A stretch of 64,000 nt of DNA from Deltaproteobacteria bacterium (GCA_016218915.1 JACRCQ010000028.1:62001-126000), one strand, 5' to 3'. Numbered from the stretch's first letter, positions 1-8,584 are shown. The notes: generated by a model from the letters alone, not told the origin. Numbers and translations are program-made.

Positions 1-616
1 ATTGTCGTATCGCTGATACGACAATTGAGCTGGACCCATTTCGCGCTCCTGATCACGGTGCATCCGCGAGTAACTCGGCGCGCTTCGGGACGGCGACAAG
101 CTCCCGCCCGACCTCGTATTCCAGGATCCGTACCTCCTCGACTTCCTCGGGCTGCGCGACACGTTCAGCGAGAAGGACCTCGAAGCAGCGTTGCTACGGG
201 AGATCGAACGCTTCTTGCTCGAGCTCGGCACCGGGTTCGCCTTTGTCGAGCGGCAGAAGCGCATCACCCTGGATGGCGACGACTACTACATCGACCTGCT
301 GTTCTTCCATCGCCGGCTGCGTCGCCTGATCGTGATCGAGCTGAAGATCGGCGACTTCAAGCCTGGGGACGCTGGACAGGTCGAGCTTTGCCTGCGCTGG
401 CTGGACCGCAATGAGCGCCAGCCCGGCGAAGAAGCTCCGGTCGCCATCATCCTGTGCGCCGGCAAGAAGCGCGAGACGGTCGAGTATCTTGACCTGGGCA
501 AGAGCGGTATCCACGTGGCGGAGTACCTGACTGCGTTGCCGCCCCGTGAAGTGTTGCGCGAGCGGTTCCACGAAGCGATTGCCACTGCAAAGGCCAGGCT
601 TGAACGTAGGGAGTAG
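1..616 (+). pseudogene. Remnant of a DUF1016 (YhcG-type) PDDEXK nuclease gene
   Basis: Two frames carry separate pieces of one family. Bases 1-58 in frame 1 read like the N-terminal YhcG stretch (RQLSWTHFALLI). From about base 74 in frame 2, after a TAA at 71-73, the C-terminal nuclease domain follows (LRDGDKL, DPYLLDFLGL, FVERQKR, YYIDLLFFHRRLRRL, VIELKIGDFKP, LRWLDR, CAGKKRE, VAEYLTALPPRE). About 70 codons that normally lie between the pieces are missing and the reading frame changes at the junction, so this is a deletion remnant. A TTG at 191 could start a 141-residue stub holding the PDDEXK core, but no ribosome site supports it. The 11-bp inverted repeat at bases 1-25 falls inside the coding stretch. 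The 5' end lies outside the window. Confidence 0.75.
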
Positions 617-671
617 CCGCATTGAGGCATCCCCTCGCCCGGCGAGTCCTGCCATGGGATAGGATGGACCG

Positions 672-1508
672 GTGAACCCACGACGCCGCCTGCTTCGCCG
701 CATCCTGCTCGCGTTCGCGTCAGTGGCGATCGTTCCGTACTCGATTACGGTCCTGGCGGCCGCGCTGTTCTACAGGAATCTTCTCTACCCCGCCCCTGCC
801 CAGTTCCCCTCGGATGTGCCTGCAGGCGCAGAGTTGATCGAAGCTCGCGCCTCGGATGGCGTCAATGTGCGCGCCCTGATGTTCCGCGGGCAAGAGGGCG
901 CACCGGTCGCAGTGTACTTCCACGGCAACGGCGAGACGATGGGCCACGACGTCTGGATCGCCCGCGAGCTGCTCCGACGCGGGCTGGGCGTCGTCCTCGC
1001 AGAGTACCGTGGATACGGCTTGTCGCAGGCAGAAGCCGGCCCGACGGAGCAAGGGCTCTATGCGGATGCGCATGCGGTCATCGAAGCAGTCCTTGCTCGC
1101 GGAGTAGCGCGAGATCGCATGGTCTTGGTCGGGCATTCCCTCGGGACCGGCGTCGCGACGGAGATGGCGCGCCGTGCCCGCTACCGCGCAGTCGCGCTCG
1201 TGAGCCCCTACACGTCGATTGTCGACATGGCGCGGCGCTCAGCCCCTCCCATCTTTCCGGTCAGCCTGATCGTGAGGGATCGGTTCGACACGCTCTCCAA
1301 GGCCCCCAACGTGGATGCGCCGGTGCTCGTGGTCCACGGCGCCAGCGATGGTTTCATCCCTTTGCCGATGGGGCAGCGCGTCTGTGATGCATTTCCGCAT
1401 TGCGAGATGATGGTGGTGCAGGGGGGGCATCACGGCGACGTGATGGCGGTCGAGCCTGACCGGGTTTTCGGCGGCATTGTCGCGCTGTCTGCTCCGGGAC
1501 GCCAGTGA
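672..1508 (+). CDS. Membrane-anchored alpha/beta hydrolase
   Basis: The 278-residue protein has a basic N-terminus and one hydrophobic segment (about residues 11-33), which should anchor it in the inner membrane with the enzyme outside the cytoplasm. The alpha/beta-hydrolase core follows: an oxyanion-type HGNGE (84-88), a nucleophile elbow VGHSLGTG with Ser156, an acid in HGASDGF (Asp226) and a histidine near residue 253 (GGHHGD). The order and spacing resemble BEM46/ABHD13-type serine hydrolases. The substrate cannot be read from the sequence; esters or thioesters are possible. The start used is a GTG at 672; no strong ribosome site is visible. It converges on the PIN/antitoxin pair, with stops 19 bp apart. 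Confidence 0.8.
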   Translation: MNPRRRLLRRILLAFASVAIVPYSITVLAAALFYRNLLYPAPAQFPSDVPAGAELIEARASDGVNVRALMFRGQEGAPVAVYFHGNGETMGHDVWIARELLRRGLGVVLAEYRGYGLSQAEAGPTEQGLYADAHAVIEAVLARGVARDRMVLVGHSLGTGVATEMARRARYRAVALVSPYTSIVDMARRSAPPIFPVSLIVRDRFDTLSKAPNVDAPVLVVHGASDGFIPLPMGQRVCDAFPHCEMMVVQGGHHGDVMAVEPDRVFGGIVALSAPGRQ

Positions 1509-1527
1509 GCGGGCGATCCCCGCCTCA

Positions 1528-1908
1528 TCAAGTCATGACGACTTCTACGTCGAGCCCGGCTGCCGTCGCCAACGCGTGAAGGTCGTCAGGATCGCTCGTG
1601 TACACGCGATCCCCCCGCCTGCACAATGCCACCAATGCAGCATCCACGACGTCTGCAGTCCGGGAGGTCGCCAGAATCCGGCCGGCGAGTTTCCCCAGCT
1701 CCAGATCCAGCGGACGTACCTCGATGGCCCGCAGCGCCTGTGCGAGTCTCGCCTGCCGGGGAGGCTTTCGCCACACCTGGCCAACCACTGCGCCGTGCGT
1801 GATGATCGGAATCTGTTTGTGGTGCGCCAGGGCGAACCGCGCCCACATCGCGCGATCGTTTCGGTCCAGAGCGATCAGCGCTCCTGCATCGAACAACCAC
1901 CGGATCAT
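1528..1908 (-). CDS. PIN-domain protein, probable VapC-type toxin
   Basis: The 126-residue protein has a PIN-fold layout: LFDAGALIALDR near the N-terminus (first acidic metal ligand Asp7), ADVVDAALV in the middle and TSDPDDL near the C-terminus. Such proteins are usually metal-dependent ribonucleases forming the toxin half of VapBC modules. The site that is acidic in classical VapC (aEvw) reads GQVWR here, which I recall as usual in this PIN subgroup, so activity is not excluded. The gene overlaps the end of the upstream antitoxin-like gene by 4 bp (ATGA), as expected of a coupled toxin-antitoxin pair. Confidence 0.8.
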   Translation of the reverse strand: MIRWLFDAGALIALDRNDRAMWARFALAHHKQIPIITHGAVVGQVWRKPPRQARLAQALRAIEVRPLDLELGKLAGRILATSRTADVVDAALVALCRRGDRVYTSDPDDLHALATAAGLDVEVVMT

Positions 1909-2174
1909 GCCGCCTTCACGCGACGTCGACGGCCAGCGGTCTTGCGGGCGGCAGCCTTGTCGAGGCGCTCCCTTTCTGCCAACTCGCCGGAGGTAAAGGC
2001 GCCGAATTCCGACTCGTAGGCTTGAACCGCATCCCCCATGGCATCGAGCCGGTCGAGCCGGTCAAGCTCCTGAGCGAGCGCCGCTTGCAGGATGGCCGAA
2101 ACGTTCAGCCCGCCGCCGCGAGCCTTGGCTCTCTTGTACTGTTCGTCGGGCAGGTAGACCTGCATCTTCGGCAT
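1905..2174 (-). CDS. Ribbon-helix-helix-like antitoxin paired with the PIN protein
   Basis: An 89-residue protein starting MPKMQVYLPDEQY, followed by a helical LNVSAILQAAL segment. This is the usual N-terminal beta strand and helices of MetJ/Arc-type antitoxins. The C-terminal part is charged and ends in a basic tail (AGRRRRVKAA). It should bind both the PIN toxin and its own promoter. The ATG at 2174 is chosen because the RHH fold begins there and a G-rich stretch (GGGGG) lies just upstream; a TATATT box occurs about 15 bp before the start. Longer readings in frame lack homology. Confidence 0.75.
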   Translation of the reverse strand: MPKMQVYLPDEQYKRAKARGGGLNVSAILQAALAQELDRLDRLDAMGDAVQAYESEFGAFTSGELAERERLDKAAARKTAGRRRRVKAA

Positions 2175-2591
2175 ACCCCCAAATATACACCCATGACCCT
2201 GTATGGCAACCCCGGCGCCGACCAGCGTCCCTGCTTCGCACAGCCGTATCCGAGGACGAGGGAAAGCTGTGTCCTTCCGGCACGCATCCTGTTCCAGAGA
2301 AGATTCCTGGCTTCCACACCAAGGTGCCCCGCGCTGCGTGGAGCGACCCGACCTGGTCATGCCTGTCGAAGGTGGAAGACGCGGCGCTCGCTGCTGCGTG
2401 GGCGCGGGGCTGCGCAAGGAAGGACCAAGCCACCGCCACTTCCGTTTTTTCGAACGATCGTGTCGTGACTATCTCAGTTGACCTACATGCAATCGATACC
2501 CAGATATGACTCGTCAGCGGACCGAAGCGCAGATTGTCGCGCTGGCGTCCCGACGAAACGCAACCCATCCAATCCCAAGAGGGATACGCTC
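2175..2591. other. Gene-poor stretch between the antitoxin and a lipoprotein gene
   Basis: No convincing gene was found. Open frames on both strands have compositions typical of chance reading in high-GC DNA and no recognisable motif. The left end should hold the antitoxin promoter (TATATT near 2190 on the minus strand). The right end carries the ribosome site (AAGAGGG near 2577) of the following lipoprotein gene. Confidence 0.5.
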
Positions 2592-2804
2592 ATGAAACCG
2601 TTCATCCTCTCCCTGTTCATCGCTTCCGGCGCTCTCGCGCTGTCCGGATGCATGTCGACCGGCATGGGCCAGTCGGATGAAACGTCCCCCAATGACGTGG
2701 TCACTGCGCAGGCGCCGGACAACCAGGCTTCGTCGCCCTCGCCCAAGCCGGCCCGCGCCCGTACGGAACGCTCCTCGCTCGATCGGCACCCCATGCTCCG
2801 CTAG
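2592..2804 (+). CDS. Small secreted lipoprotein, function unknown
   Basis: Seventy residues with a type II signal peptide: MKPFILSLFIASGALALSGC, lipobox LSGC with Cys20. The mature part is short, Ser/Pro/Ala-rich and ends basic (RARTERSSLDRHPMLR). The ATG at 2592 is preceded by AAGAGGG at a good distance. It lies 46 bp before TerC on the same strand, so the two may be cotranscribed. Nothing further can be said of its role. Confidence 0.6.
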   Translation: MKPFILSLFIASGALALSGCMSTGMGQSDETSPNDVVTAQAPDNQASSPSPKPARARTERSSLDRHPMLR

Positions 2805-2850
2805 CCCTCGCCTCCCCGCCCCTTGATCGCATCCCCCAGGAGAAGACGTC

Positions 2851-3837
2851 ATGCAGCTCGCAGGCATCGGTAGTCCCGCTCTCTGGATCGGCTTCGGCGT
2901 CTTCGTCATCGCCATGCTCGCTCTCGACCTGGGCGTGTTTCACCGCAACGCCCACGAGGTGAGGTTCAAGGAGGCGCTCGGCTGGAGCCTGGTGTGGATC
3001 GCGCTTTCGCTGGTGTTCAACGGCCTGATCTGGTGGCAGTTCGGGTCGCGCCCCGCCGTCGAGTTCCTCACCGCGTACCTGATCGAGAAGAGCCTGTCGG
3101 TCGACAACATCTTCGTGTTCGTCGTCATCTTCGCCTCGCTCGGCATTCCTGCGCTCCACCAGCACCGCGTGCTGTTCTGGGGCATCCTGAGCGCGCTGAT
3201 CCTGCGCGCTGCGATGATCTTTGCCGGCGTCGCCATGCTCGAGCGCTTCCATTGGCTGATCTACGTGTTCGGAGCCTTCCTGGTCTTCACGGGCTTCAAG
3301 CTCTTTCGCGAGCGAGCCGGGTCCGGCGATCTCACCAAGAGCTGGAGCATGAAGCTCGTGCGTCGCGTCATTCCCTCATCGGAGCGCCTGCACGGAGGCA
3401 AGTTCTTCGTTCGCAGCGGTGCGCGCCTGCTCGCCACGCCGCTGCTCGTGGCGCTGGTCCTGGTGGAGCTCAGCGACGTGGTCTTCGCACTGGACTCGAT
3501 TCCGGCTGTCTTTGCCGTGACCCGGGACCCGTTTCTGGTGTTCACCTCGAACATCTTCGCGATCCTCGGGCTCCGGTCGCTGTTCTTCCTGCTTGCGGGC
3601 ATGGTCGACAAGTTCTCGCGCCTCAAGCTCGGCCTCGCGTCTGTCCTGGTGTTCGTCGGTGCCAAGATGGCCCTGGTCGATCTGGTCAAGATTCCTGCGG
3701 TCCTGTCCCTTTGCGTGATAGCCCTGCTGCTCGGCGGCTCCGTGGTCGTGTCGATCGTGGAGGCACGGCGTAGGGAAAAGGCAGGTCAAGGCGTTGTGGG
3801 GCCCCAACCCGCCCTGCCCGGGAGCTCCAGAGCGTGA
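2851..3837 (+). CDS. TerC-family integral membrane protein
   Basis: A 328-residue polytopic protein with about eight or nine hydrophobic segments and the TerC family pattern: LDLGVFHRNAHEVRFKEAL at the start, YLIEKSLSVDNIFVF in the first half, and SDVVFALDSIPAVFAVTRD in the second half. The conserved acidic residues inside membrane segments are thought to handle metal ions; family members Alx and MeeF/MeeY export manganese, others are tied to tellurite resistance. A ribosome site (AGGAG) stands before the ATG at 2851. The small lipoprotein gene lies just upstream; chrA converges from the other side with a 25-bp gap. Confidence 0.93.
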   Translation: MQLAGIGSPALWIGFGVFVIAMLALDLGVFHRNAHEVRFKEALGWSLVWIALSLVFNGLIWWQFGSRPAVEFLTAYLIEKSLSVDNIFVFVVIFASLGIPALHQHRVLFWGILSALILRAAMIFAGVAMLERFHWLIYVFGAFLVFTGFKLFRERAGSGDLTKSWSMKLVRRVIPSSERLHGGKFFVRSGARLLATPLLVALVLVELSDVVFALDSIPAVFAVTRDPFLVFTSNIFAILGLRSLFFLLAGMVDKFSRLKLGLASVLVFVGAKMALVDLVKIPAVLSLCVIALLLGGSVVVSIVEARRREKAGQGVVGPQPALPGSSRA

Positions 3838-3862
3838 TTGGCACTCCGTGACACGTCGATCT

Positions 3863-5044
3863 CTACAGCCTCGTAGACACCGCCGATATCACCACGCCAG
3901 CGCCAACGACCCACACGACGTTCACCTTGCGCAGAAGCGCGACCAGGGACGCTACCGCAATCACGACCGTCAGCACGTTCCAGGGAACCGCCTTGGCGAA
4001 CTGGAGCGTAGTCGACACCAGCAGCCCCACGAACGATACCAGCGCCCCACGCACGCCTGCGCGGAACAAGGCTGAGCCCTGCAGGCGATCGAACCACGGC
4101 TCCGCAAGGACGAGCACCAGGAACGATGGGAGAAGCATGCAGACCGTCGAGACCACTGCCCCGAGGTACCCTGCAGTCTGAAAGCCCACGAACGTGGAGG
4201 TGATCACGATCGGCCCAGGAGTGACCTGCCCCAGCGCTATGCCGTCGAGGAAGGTCTGGCTCGGTAGCCACCCGCGCACGTCGACGACCTCGTGGAACAT
4301 CACAGGTATAGCAGAGAAGCCTCCGCCAAACGCCATGGCATCGGTCTTCAACATGACCAGGCCGAGCCGCCCAAGCTTCGGCTCCACAGCAAACGCAGCA
4401 ACGACGAAGCACGCGCCGAAGAGGACCATGGACAAGGGCGCGATCGTTGTCTTCCAACCGGCCAAGGGGCGCGACCCACGCTTCCCATCGTCGACCGCCC
4501 CGCGCAAGAGCAGCGTCCCAGCGAGCGCTGCCCCGGCAACGGTCAGCATCGGATTGGCGCCGAGCAGGAACGCAGAAGCGGTCGCCACCGCCACTGCTGC
4601 GTCCGCCGACGACTTGATCGTCGAGCGACCAAAGGACCACGCCGCATGGGCGATCAACGCAACGACAATCGCCCGAAGCCCTGCGAGCACGCCAGCAACC
4701 GCTGGCATGCCTGCAGCGCGTTGGTACGCGATCGACAGCGCCAGCATCAGGGCAAAGGCCGGAAGTCCGAAGCCCACGTAGGTTGCCGCGGCTCCGCGAA
4801 ACCCTCTCGCCTTCCACCCGACGTACGCGGCGCACTGCATCGCCGTTGCGCCTGGGATCGCCTGGCAGAGCGCGACGCCGCCCTTGAACTCGTCTTCGGA
4901 CACCCAACCTTTTCGCTTCACCGCGAGCGTCTTGATGTACGCCACCATCGCAGGGCCACCGAAGGAGACCGCTCCCAGCCGAAGAAACGACAAGAACAGC
5001 TCGGTGAGAGACGGCTGCACGACCGGTGAACCTGCTTGCATCAT
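3863..5044 (-). CDS. chrA: Chromate transporter, two-domain CHR family
   Basis: A 393-residue polytopic membrane protein made of two homologous CHR halves, as in full-length ChrA. The first half contains FLRLGAVSFGGPAMVAYI, CQAIPGATAMQ and AAYVGW; the second contains AFGGGFSAIPVMFHEVV, GWL and FLDGIALGQVTPGPIVI. It is expected to export chromate from the cytoplasm. The ATG at 5044 overlaps the stop of the upstream AhpD-like gene (ATGA), which indicates translational coupling; a second ATG follows directly at 5041. A Cys-rich ArsR regulator lies farther upstream. Confidence 0.93.
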   Translation of the reverse strand: MMQAGSPVVQPSLTELFLSFLRLGAVSFGGPAMVAYIKTLAVKRKGWVSEDEFKGGVALCQAIPGATAMQCAAYVGWKARGFRGAAATYVGFGLPAFALMLALSIAYQRAAGMPAVAGVLAGLRAIVVALIAHAAWSFGRSTIKSSADAAVAVATASAFLLGANPMLTVAGAALAGTLLLRGAVDDGKRGSRPLAGWKTTIAPLSMVLFGACFVVAAFAVEPKLGRLGLVMLKTDAMAFGGGFSAIPVMFHEVVDVRGWLPSQTFLDGIALGQVTPGPIVITSTFVGFQTAGYLGAVVSTVCMLLPSFLVLVLAEPWFDRLQGSALFRAGVRGALVSFVGLLVSTTLQFAKAVPWNVLTVVIAVASLVALLRKVNVVWVVGAGVVISAVSTRL

Positions 5045-5439
5045 TCGCGAGGGAGCCCTTGGTACGCGGCGCGTATGGGGGACATACCACACACGAAGCC
5101 GGCGATGAGCACGGCTTGAACGACCTCGTCCTCGGTGGCCCCTGCCTTGCGGGCGTGAGCCGCATGGGCGCGGATGCATTCGGTCGACTTCACCGCGACC
5201 GCGCTGGACAGCGCGATCAACGACCGCTCCTTCTGGGTGAGGGGGCCTCCCTCCATGATCTGGTTCTTGTGGGCGATCAGGGTCGCCACGGTCCCGGGTC
5301 GCTTGGCGACCAGCGGCAGCGGGATGGGGACGTGGCCTTGAGCTCGGGCGAGCTCTGCCAGGATCCGGGCATCCTCCTCGCTCCTGAGAGACTGCTCACT
5401 CTCTTCGTTTCCAGCGGGTTGCTCGTGTGGATGGGTCAT
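5041..5439 (-). CDS. AhpD-like carboxymuconolactone decarboxylase family protein
   Basis: A 132-residue protein with the CMD/AhpD helical core: LTQKERSLIALSSAVAVKSTECIRAHAAHARKAGATEDEVVQAVLIAGFVCG. The usual CxxC of AhpD is reduced to C-I-R-A-H (one Cys and a downstream His), as in many CMD proteins with hydroperoxide or unknown activity. An N-terminal stretch of about 30 charged residues is unlike the core. The stop overlaps the start of chrA by 4 bp, so it is likely made together with the chromate exporter and may help with oxidative by-products of chromate reduction; that role is inference. Confidence 0.8.
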   Translation of the reverse strand: MTHPHEQPAGNEESEQSLRSEEDARILAELARAQGHVPIPLPLVAKRPGTVATLIAHKNQIMEGGPLTQKERSLIALSSAVAVKSTECIRAHAAHARKAGATEDEVVQAVLIAGFVCGMSPIRAAYQGLPRE

Positions 5440-5496
5440 GGGTCACCTCTCGTGGGTTGCTTGAGACAGCATGGACAGCGTTGGCACGCAAGACAG

Positions 5497-5518
5497 CATA
5501 TGCGCATCTACTAATATG
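5497..5518. promoter_or_regulatory. Possible ArsR-type operator before the AhpD-like/chrA genes
   Basis: The outer five bases are perfectly inverted (CATAT and ATATG) with 12 bases between, in an AT-rich island that stands out from the surrounding GC-rich DNA. It lies in the 147-bp gap between the ArsR gene and the AhpD-like/chrA pair, about 60-80 bp upstream of the AhpD-like start. ArsR/SmtB sites commonly have this kind of ATA-N-TAT symmetry. Binding is inferred. Confidence 0.35.
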
Positions 5519-5586
5519 TCTTCACGACCGGACGCGCAAGGGGCATCGGCCCCGGAGGGTCCGATCACGTCGACGGGAGGATCAGA

Positions 5587-5925
5587 TCATTTTGACGGGA
5601 GGGTGACGTTCAGCACTTCGCACAACGACGCCACGCAGGCGGCGATCCCGCGCTCGTCCAACGAGTAGTGCACGAACGCGCCCCGACGCTCGCCCCGGAC
5701 CAGCCCCGCGTGCTTCAAGACCCGCAGATGCTGCGAAACCGCGGACTGCGTGACGCCGAGCTTCCGCGCCAGCGCGTTGACGCACAGGGACCCGCAGCCG
5801 CACGGATCATGACCGCACTTTTCCGGTGTGCGGCTGCCGAGCAGCGCGACGAGCTGCAGCCGTGTCGGGTCCGAGAGGGCCTTGAACACGTCTGCGGAGG
5901 CCTGTACCTGGTTGCGTTGTTTCAA
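5587..5925 (-). CDS. ArsR/SmtB-family regulator with a Cys/His cluster
   Basis: A 112-residue winged-helix repressor: FKALSDPTRLQLVALLG, then NALARKLGVTQSAVSQHLRVL as recognition helix, then AGLVRGERRGAFVHYSLD as wing. Between the first helices and the helix-turn-helix it carries Cys37, His39, Cys42, Cys44 and Cys48 (KCGHDPCGCGSLC), a likely metal or thiol sensor site richer than the ELCVCD motif of arsenic sensors. The start is apparently TTG at 5925, with no strong ribosome site, only 16 bp after the RCC1 gene. It precedes the AhpD-like/chrA pair and probably regulates it; the true inducer is unknown. Confidence 0.85.
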   Translation of the reverse strand: MKQRNQVQASADVFKALSDPTRLQLVALLGSRTPEKCGHDPCGCGSLCVNALARKLGVTQSAVSQHLRVLKHAGLVRGERRGAFVHYSLDERGIAACVASLCEVLNVTLPSK

Positions 5926-5941
5926 CCGGAAATCGATACCA

Positions 5942-8584
5942 TCACTGCCACACCACCGCCACCGGATCCGCCCGATTCACCGTCGTGCCGTCCCCGATCT
6001 GCCCATGGCCATTGAACCCCCAACAGACCACGCTCTTGTCCGCGAGCACGGCGCACGAGTGGGTGCCGCCCGCAGAGACCTGCGAGGCAGCCGCGATCGT
6101 CTGCAGCTTCGCCGGGGTCTTGCCCCACCACCACACTGAGTTGTCGCTGCGGCGCACGCAGGAGTGATAGCCGAAGCTCGAGAGCTCGATCGACTGCGAT
6201 ATGCCCTGGACCACCACGGGCGTGCCGCTCGAGTTGTTGGTGCCGTTGCCCAGCTGCCCCTTGGAGTTGTCCCCCCAGCAGCGCGCGGTGCCGTCGGACA
6301 TCATCACACAGCTATGGTCCAGTCCGGCTGCTACGCCGCCAAGCCCTGTGAGCCCGGCCACCTTCTTGGGGCTCGGCTGATTGGATAGCGTGCCATCGCC
6401 CACCTGCCCCGAAGCGTTCTTGCCCCAGCACCACACGCTGCCGTCGCCGGTGCGGGCGCACGTGTGATCGCTCGCGGACACCTGCACAGCGCCTGTCAAG
6501 CTGACCACCTTGGTGGGCAGGTTCTTGTTGGTCGTGGTGTTGTCGCCGAGCTGGCCGTAGCCGTTCGAACCCCAGCACCAGACACTGCCGTCTTGCAGCG
6601 CTGCGCACGCGTGGTTCACCCCGCACGAGATGCCTATCGCGCTGCTGATCCCGCTGACCTGGACCGGGACCAGGCTGGATGGTGAGCTGCTTCCGGTGCC
6701 GAGCTGGCCCGAGTCGTTCGCGCCCCAGCACCAGACCTGCCCGGACGACAGACGCGCGCAAGACTGTCCGCCCCCGGCGCAGACGTCGGTTGCGGTCGAG
6801 AGCCCGACGGTCCTCGAGGGCTTGTGCTTCTCCAGCGTGGAGCCGTCCCCGAGACGTCCTGTGTCATTGGCGCCCCAGCACCACACCGAGCCATCGACGT
6901 GGACAGCGCAGGAGTGCCCCTGTCCGGCGCTCACGCGCGAGATCTCGATGGCAGCGCACTGGCCCGCCTTGCAATAGGGCATAGGGCACGGATGACCGCA
7001 GGTGCCGCAGTTGTCCGGGTTGCTGGAGAGATCGACGCAATCCTTTCCACAAGGGGTCTGTCCGGGAGCGCATTGCTGCACGCACGAACCCTTGGAGCAG
7101 ACTTGGGAAGAAGTGCACGCGCTTCCGCAAGAGCCGCAGTTGTCCGAGTCGGATTGGAGGTCCGCACAGGTGCTGCACATCGTCATCCAGGACGGGCAAG
7201 TTGGCGTGCAGATGGCGTACTGGCAGAACTCGTGCAACGCGCAGGCGTGCCCGCAGGAGCCGCAGTTCGCTTCGTCGGTTCCCACGTTGGTGCACACGCC
7301 GGAGCAGGAAAGGACGTCGGGATCGGCGCCGCAGGGGTCGCACTTGCCCGACTTGCAGTACGACCCGGACGTACAGGCATTGCCACACGCCCCGCAGTGC
7401 TGATTGTTCGACTGTACGTCCAGGCAAACGCCGTTGCACACCAGCAAGCCGGCCTGGCAGATGCACGCGCCCTGGGAGCAGGTGGGCGCGGACTTGTCGC
7501 ACTTGTTGCCGCATACGCCGCAGTTCGACGGGTCGTTCTGCAGGTTGGTGCAGGATGTGCCGCAGTCGGTGTTGCCCAGGTTGCACGTGCAGACACCGCC
7601 CGAGCACTTGTCCTTTTTCTCCGCGTAGCAGCTGTGCCCGCAGGAGCCGCAATTCATCTGCGAAGTCATCAGGTCCTCGCAGCCGCTGCTACAGAGCTGG
7701 TGTCCAGCAGCGCACGAGCACGTGCCGTTGTCGCAGATTGCGGAGTAAGCGCATTGCAGATTGCAGCCGCCACAGTTGGAGGGGTCGGTCAGCAGGTCCG
7801 CGCAGGTGCCCTGACAGTCGGTCATGCCGGCTGGGCAGGTGCACGCACCAGCGATGCACGTCGCGCTTCCGGTGCACGACACGTAGCATGCGCCGCAGTT
7901 GTCCGGATCGGTCTGCACGTCGATGCACGAGCTGCCGCACTTCTTCTCCCCTGTGGGACATTCGGCCACGCAGGCCCCCTGGGAGCACATCTGCTCAGCA
8001 CCGCACTTGTTGCCGCACTTGCCGCAGTTCTGCGGGTTGATGTCGAGCTTCACGCATGAGGAACCGCACTTGGTCTGGCCTGCAGGGCACTCGTCGACGC
8101 ACGCTCCCATGCTGCAGATCTTCCCTTGCCCACAGGCGTTGGCGCAGGCGCCGCAGTTGAGCTCGTCGCTCAGGATGTCGATGCACTTTCCACCGCAGTC
8201 CATCTGCTCTCCGGTGCACGGGACTGCGCACTTTCCGGAGAAGCAGGCCTGGCCCTTGGGGCAGACCTTGTTGCAGGCTCCGCAGTTGGCCATGTCGAGG
8301 CGCAGGTCGCGGCACGATCCATCGCAGACTGTGGTGTGCTCCGGGCACGAGGAGCCGCACGAGCCCAGGGCGCAGACCTCACTTTGCTTGCACGTCGTGC
8401 CGCACGCACCGCAGTTGCCGTGGTCCGACTTCAGGTCCACGCAGGAGCTGCCGCAGAGCGTGGTGTTCGCCTCACACGTCTCCTGGGATGCAGGGGAGTC
8501 GCTCGAGTCCCCACATCCGAGCATCGAGAACACCAACATGACCCCGATCAGGATCCGGCACCGTGCGTAGAGCGCTTCTCTCAT
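5942..8584 (-). CDS. Surface lipoprotein with Stig1-like Cys repeats and an RCC1 propeller
   Basis: An 880-residue protein. The type II signal peptide ends at Cys24 (VFSMLGC). Residues about 35-500 hold around a dozen tandem repeats of roughly 40 residues with the pattern CGSSCVDL...NCGACG..C, the Stig1-like repeat common in myxobacteria. The C-terminal 370 residues hold about seven RCC1 blades (SCAVHVDGSVWCWGAND, each followed by GQLGDG), which should form a seven-bladed beta-propeller. Both parts suggest a disulfide-rich extracellular protein for binding. The ATG at 8584 is chosen because GGGGAGA precedes it and the signal peptide starts there; a longer N-terminal reading would run into the divergent gene. 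Confidence 0.85.
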   Translation of the reverse strand: MREALYARCRILIGVMLVFSMLGCGDSSDSPASQETCEANTTLCGSSCVDLKSDHGNCGACGTTCKQSEVCALGSCGSSCPEHTTVCDGSCRDLRLDMANCGACNKVCPKGQACFSGKCAVPCTGEQMDCGGKCIDILSDELNCGACANACGQGKICSMGACVDECPAGQTKCGSSCVKLDINPQNCGKCGNKCGAEQMCSQGACVAECPTGEKKCGSSCIDVQTDPDNCGACYVSCTGSATCIAGACTCPAGMTDCQGTCADLLTDPSNCGGCNLQCAYSAICDNGTCSCAAGHQLCSSGCEDLMTSQMNCGSCGHSCYAEKKDKCSGGVCTCNLGNTDCGTSCTNLQNDPSNCGVCGNKCDKSAPTCSQGACICQAGLLVCNGVCLDVQSNNQHCGACGNACTSGSYCKSGKCDPCGADPDVLSCSGVCTNVGTDEANCGSCGHACALHEFCQYAICTPTCPSWMTMCSTCADLQSDSDNCGSCGSACTSSQVCSKGSCVQQCAPGQTPCGKDCVDLSSNPDNCGTCGHPCPMPYCKAGQCAAIEISRVSAGQGHSCAVHVDGSVWCWGANDTGRLGDGSTLEKHKPSRTVGLSTATDVCAGGGQSCARLSSGQVWCWGANDSGQLGTGSSSPSSLVPVQVSGISSAIGISCGVNHACAALQDGSVWCWGSNGYGQLGDNTTTNKNLPTKVVSLTGAVQVSASDHTCARTGDGSVWCWGKNASGQVGDGTLSNQPSPKKVAGLTGLGGVAAGLDHSCVMMSDGTARCWGDNSKGQLGNGTNNSSGTPVVVQGISQSIELSSFGYHSCVRRSDNSVWWWGKTPAKLQTIAAASQVSAGGTHSCAVLADKSVVCWGFNGHGQIGDGTTVNRADPVAVVWQ

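Noticed and set aside
1..25. Perfect 11-bp inverted repeat with 3-base loop, looking like an operator or terminator
   Set aside because: It lies inside the coding stretch of the DUF1016 remnant, and its codons fit the family sequence before RQLSW; the symmetry is probably incidental.
2175..2591. Several short open frames between the antitoxin and the lipoprotein
   Set aside because: None has a ribosome site, a signal peptide or a recognisable motif.
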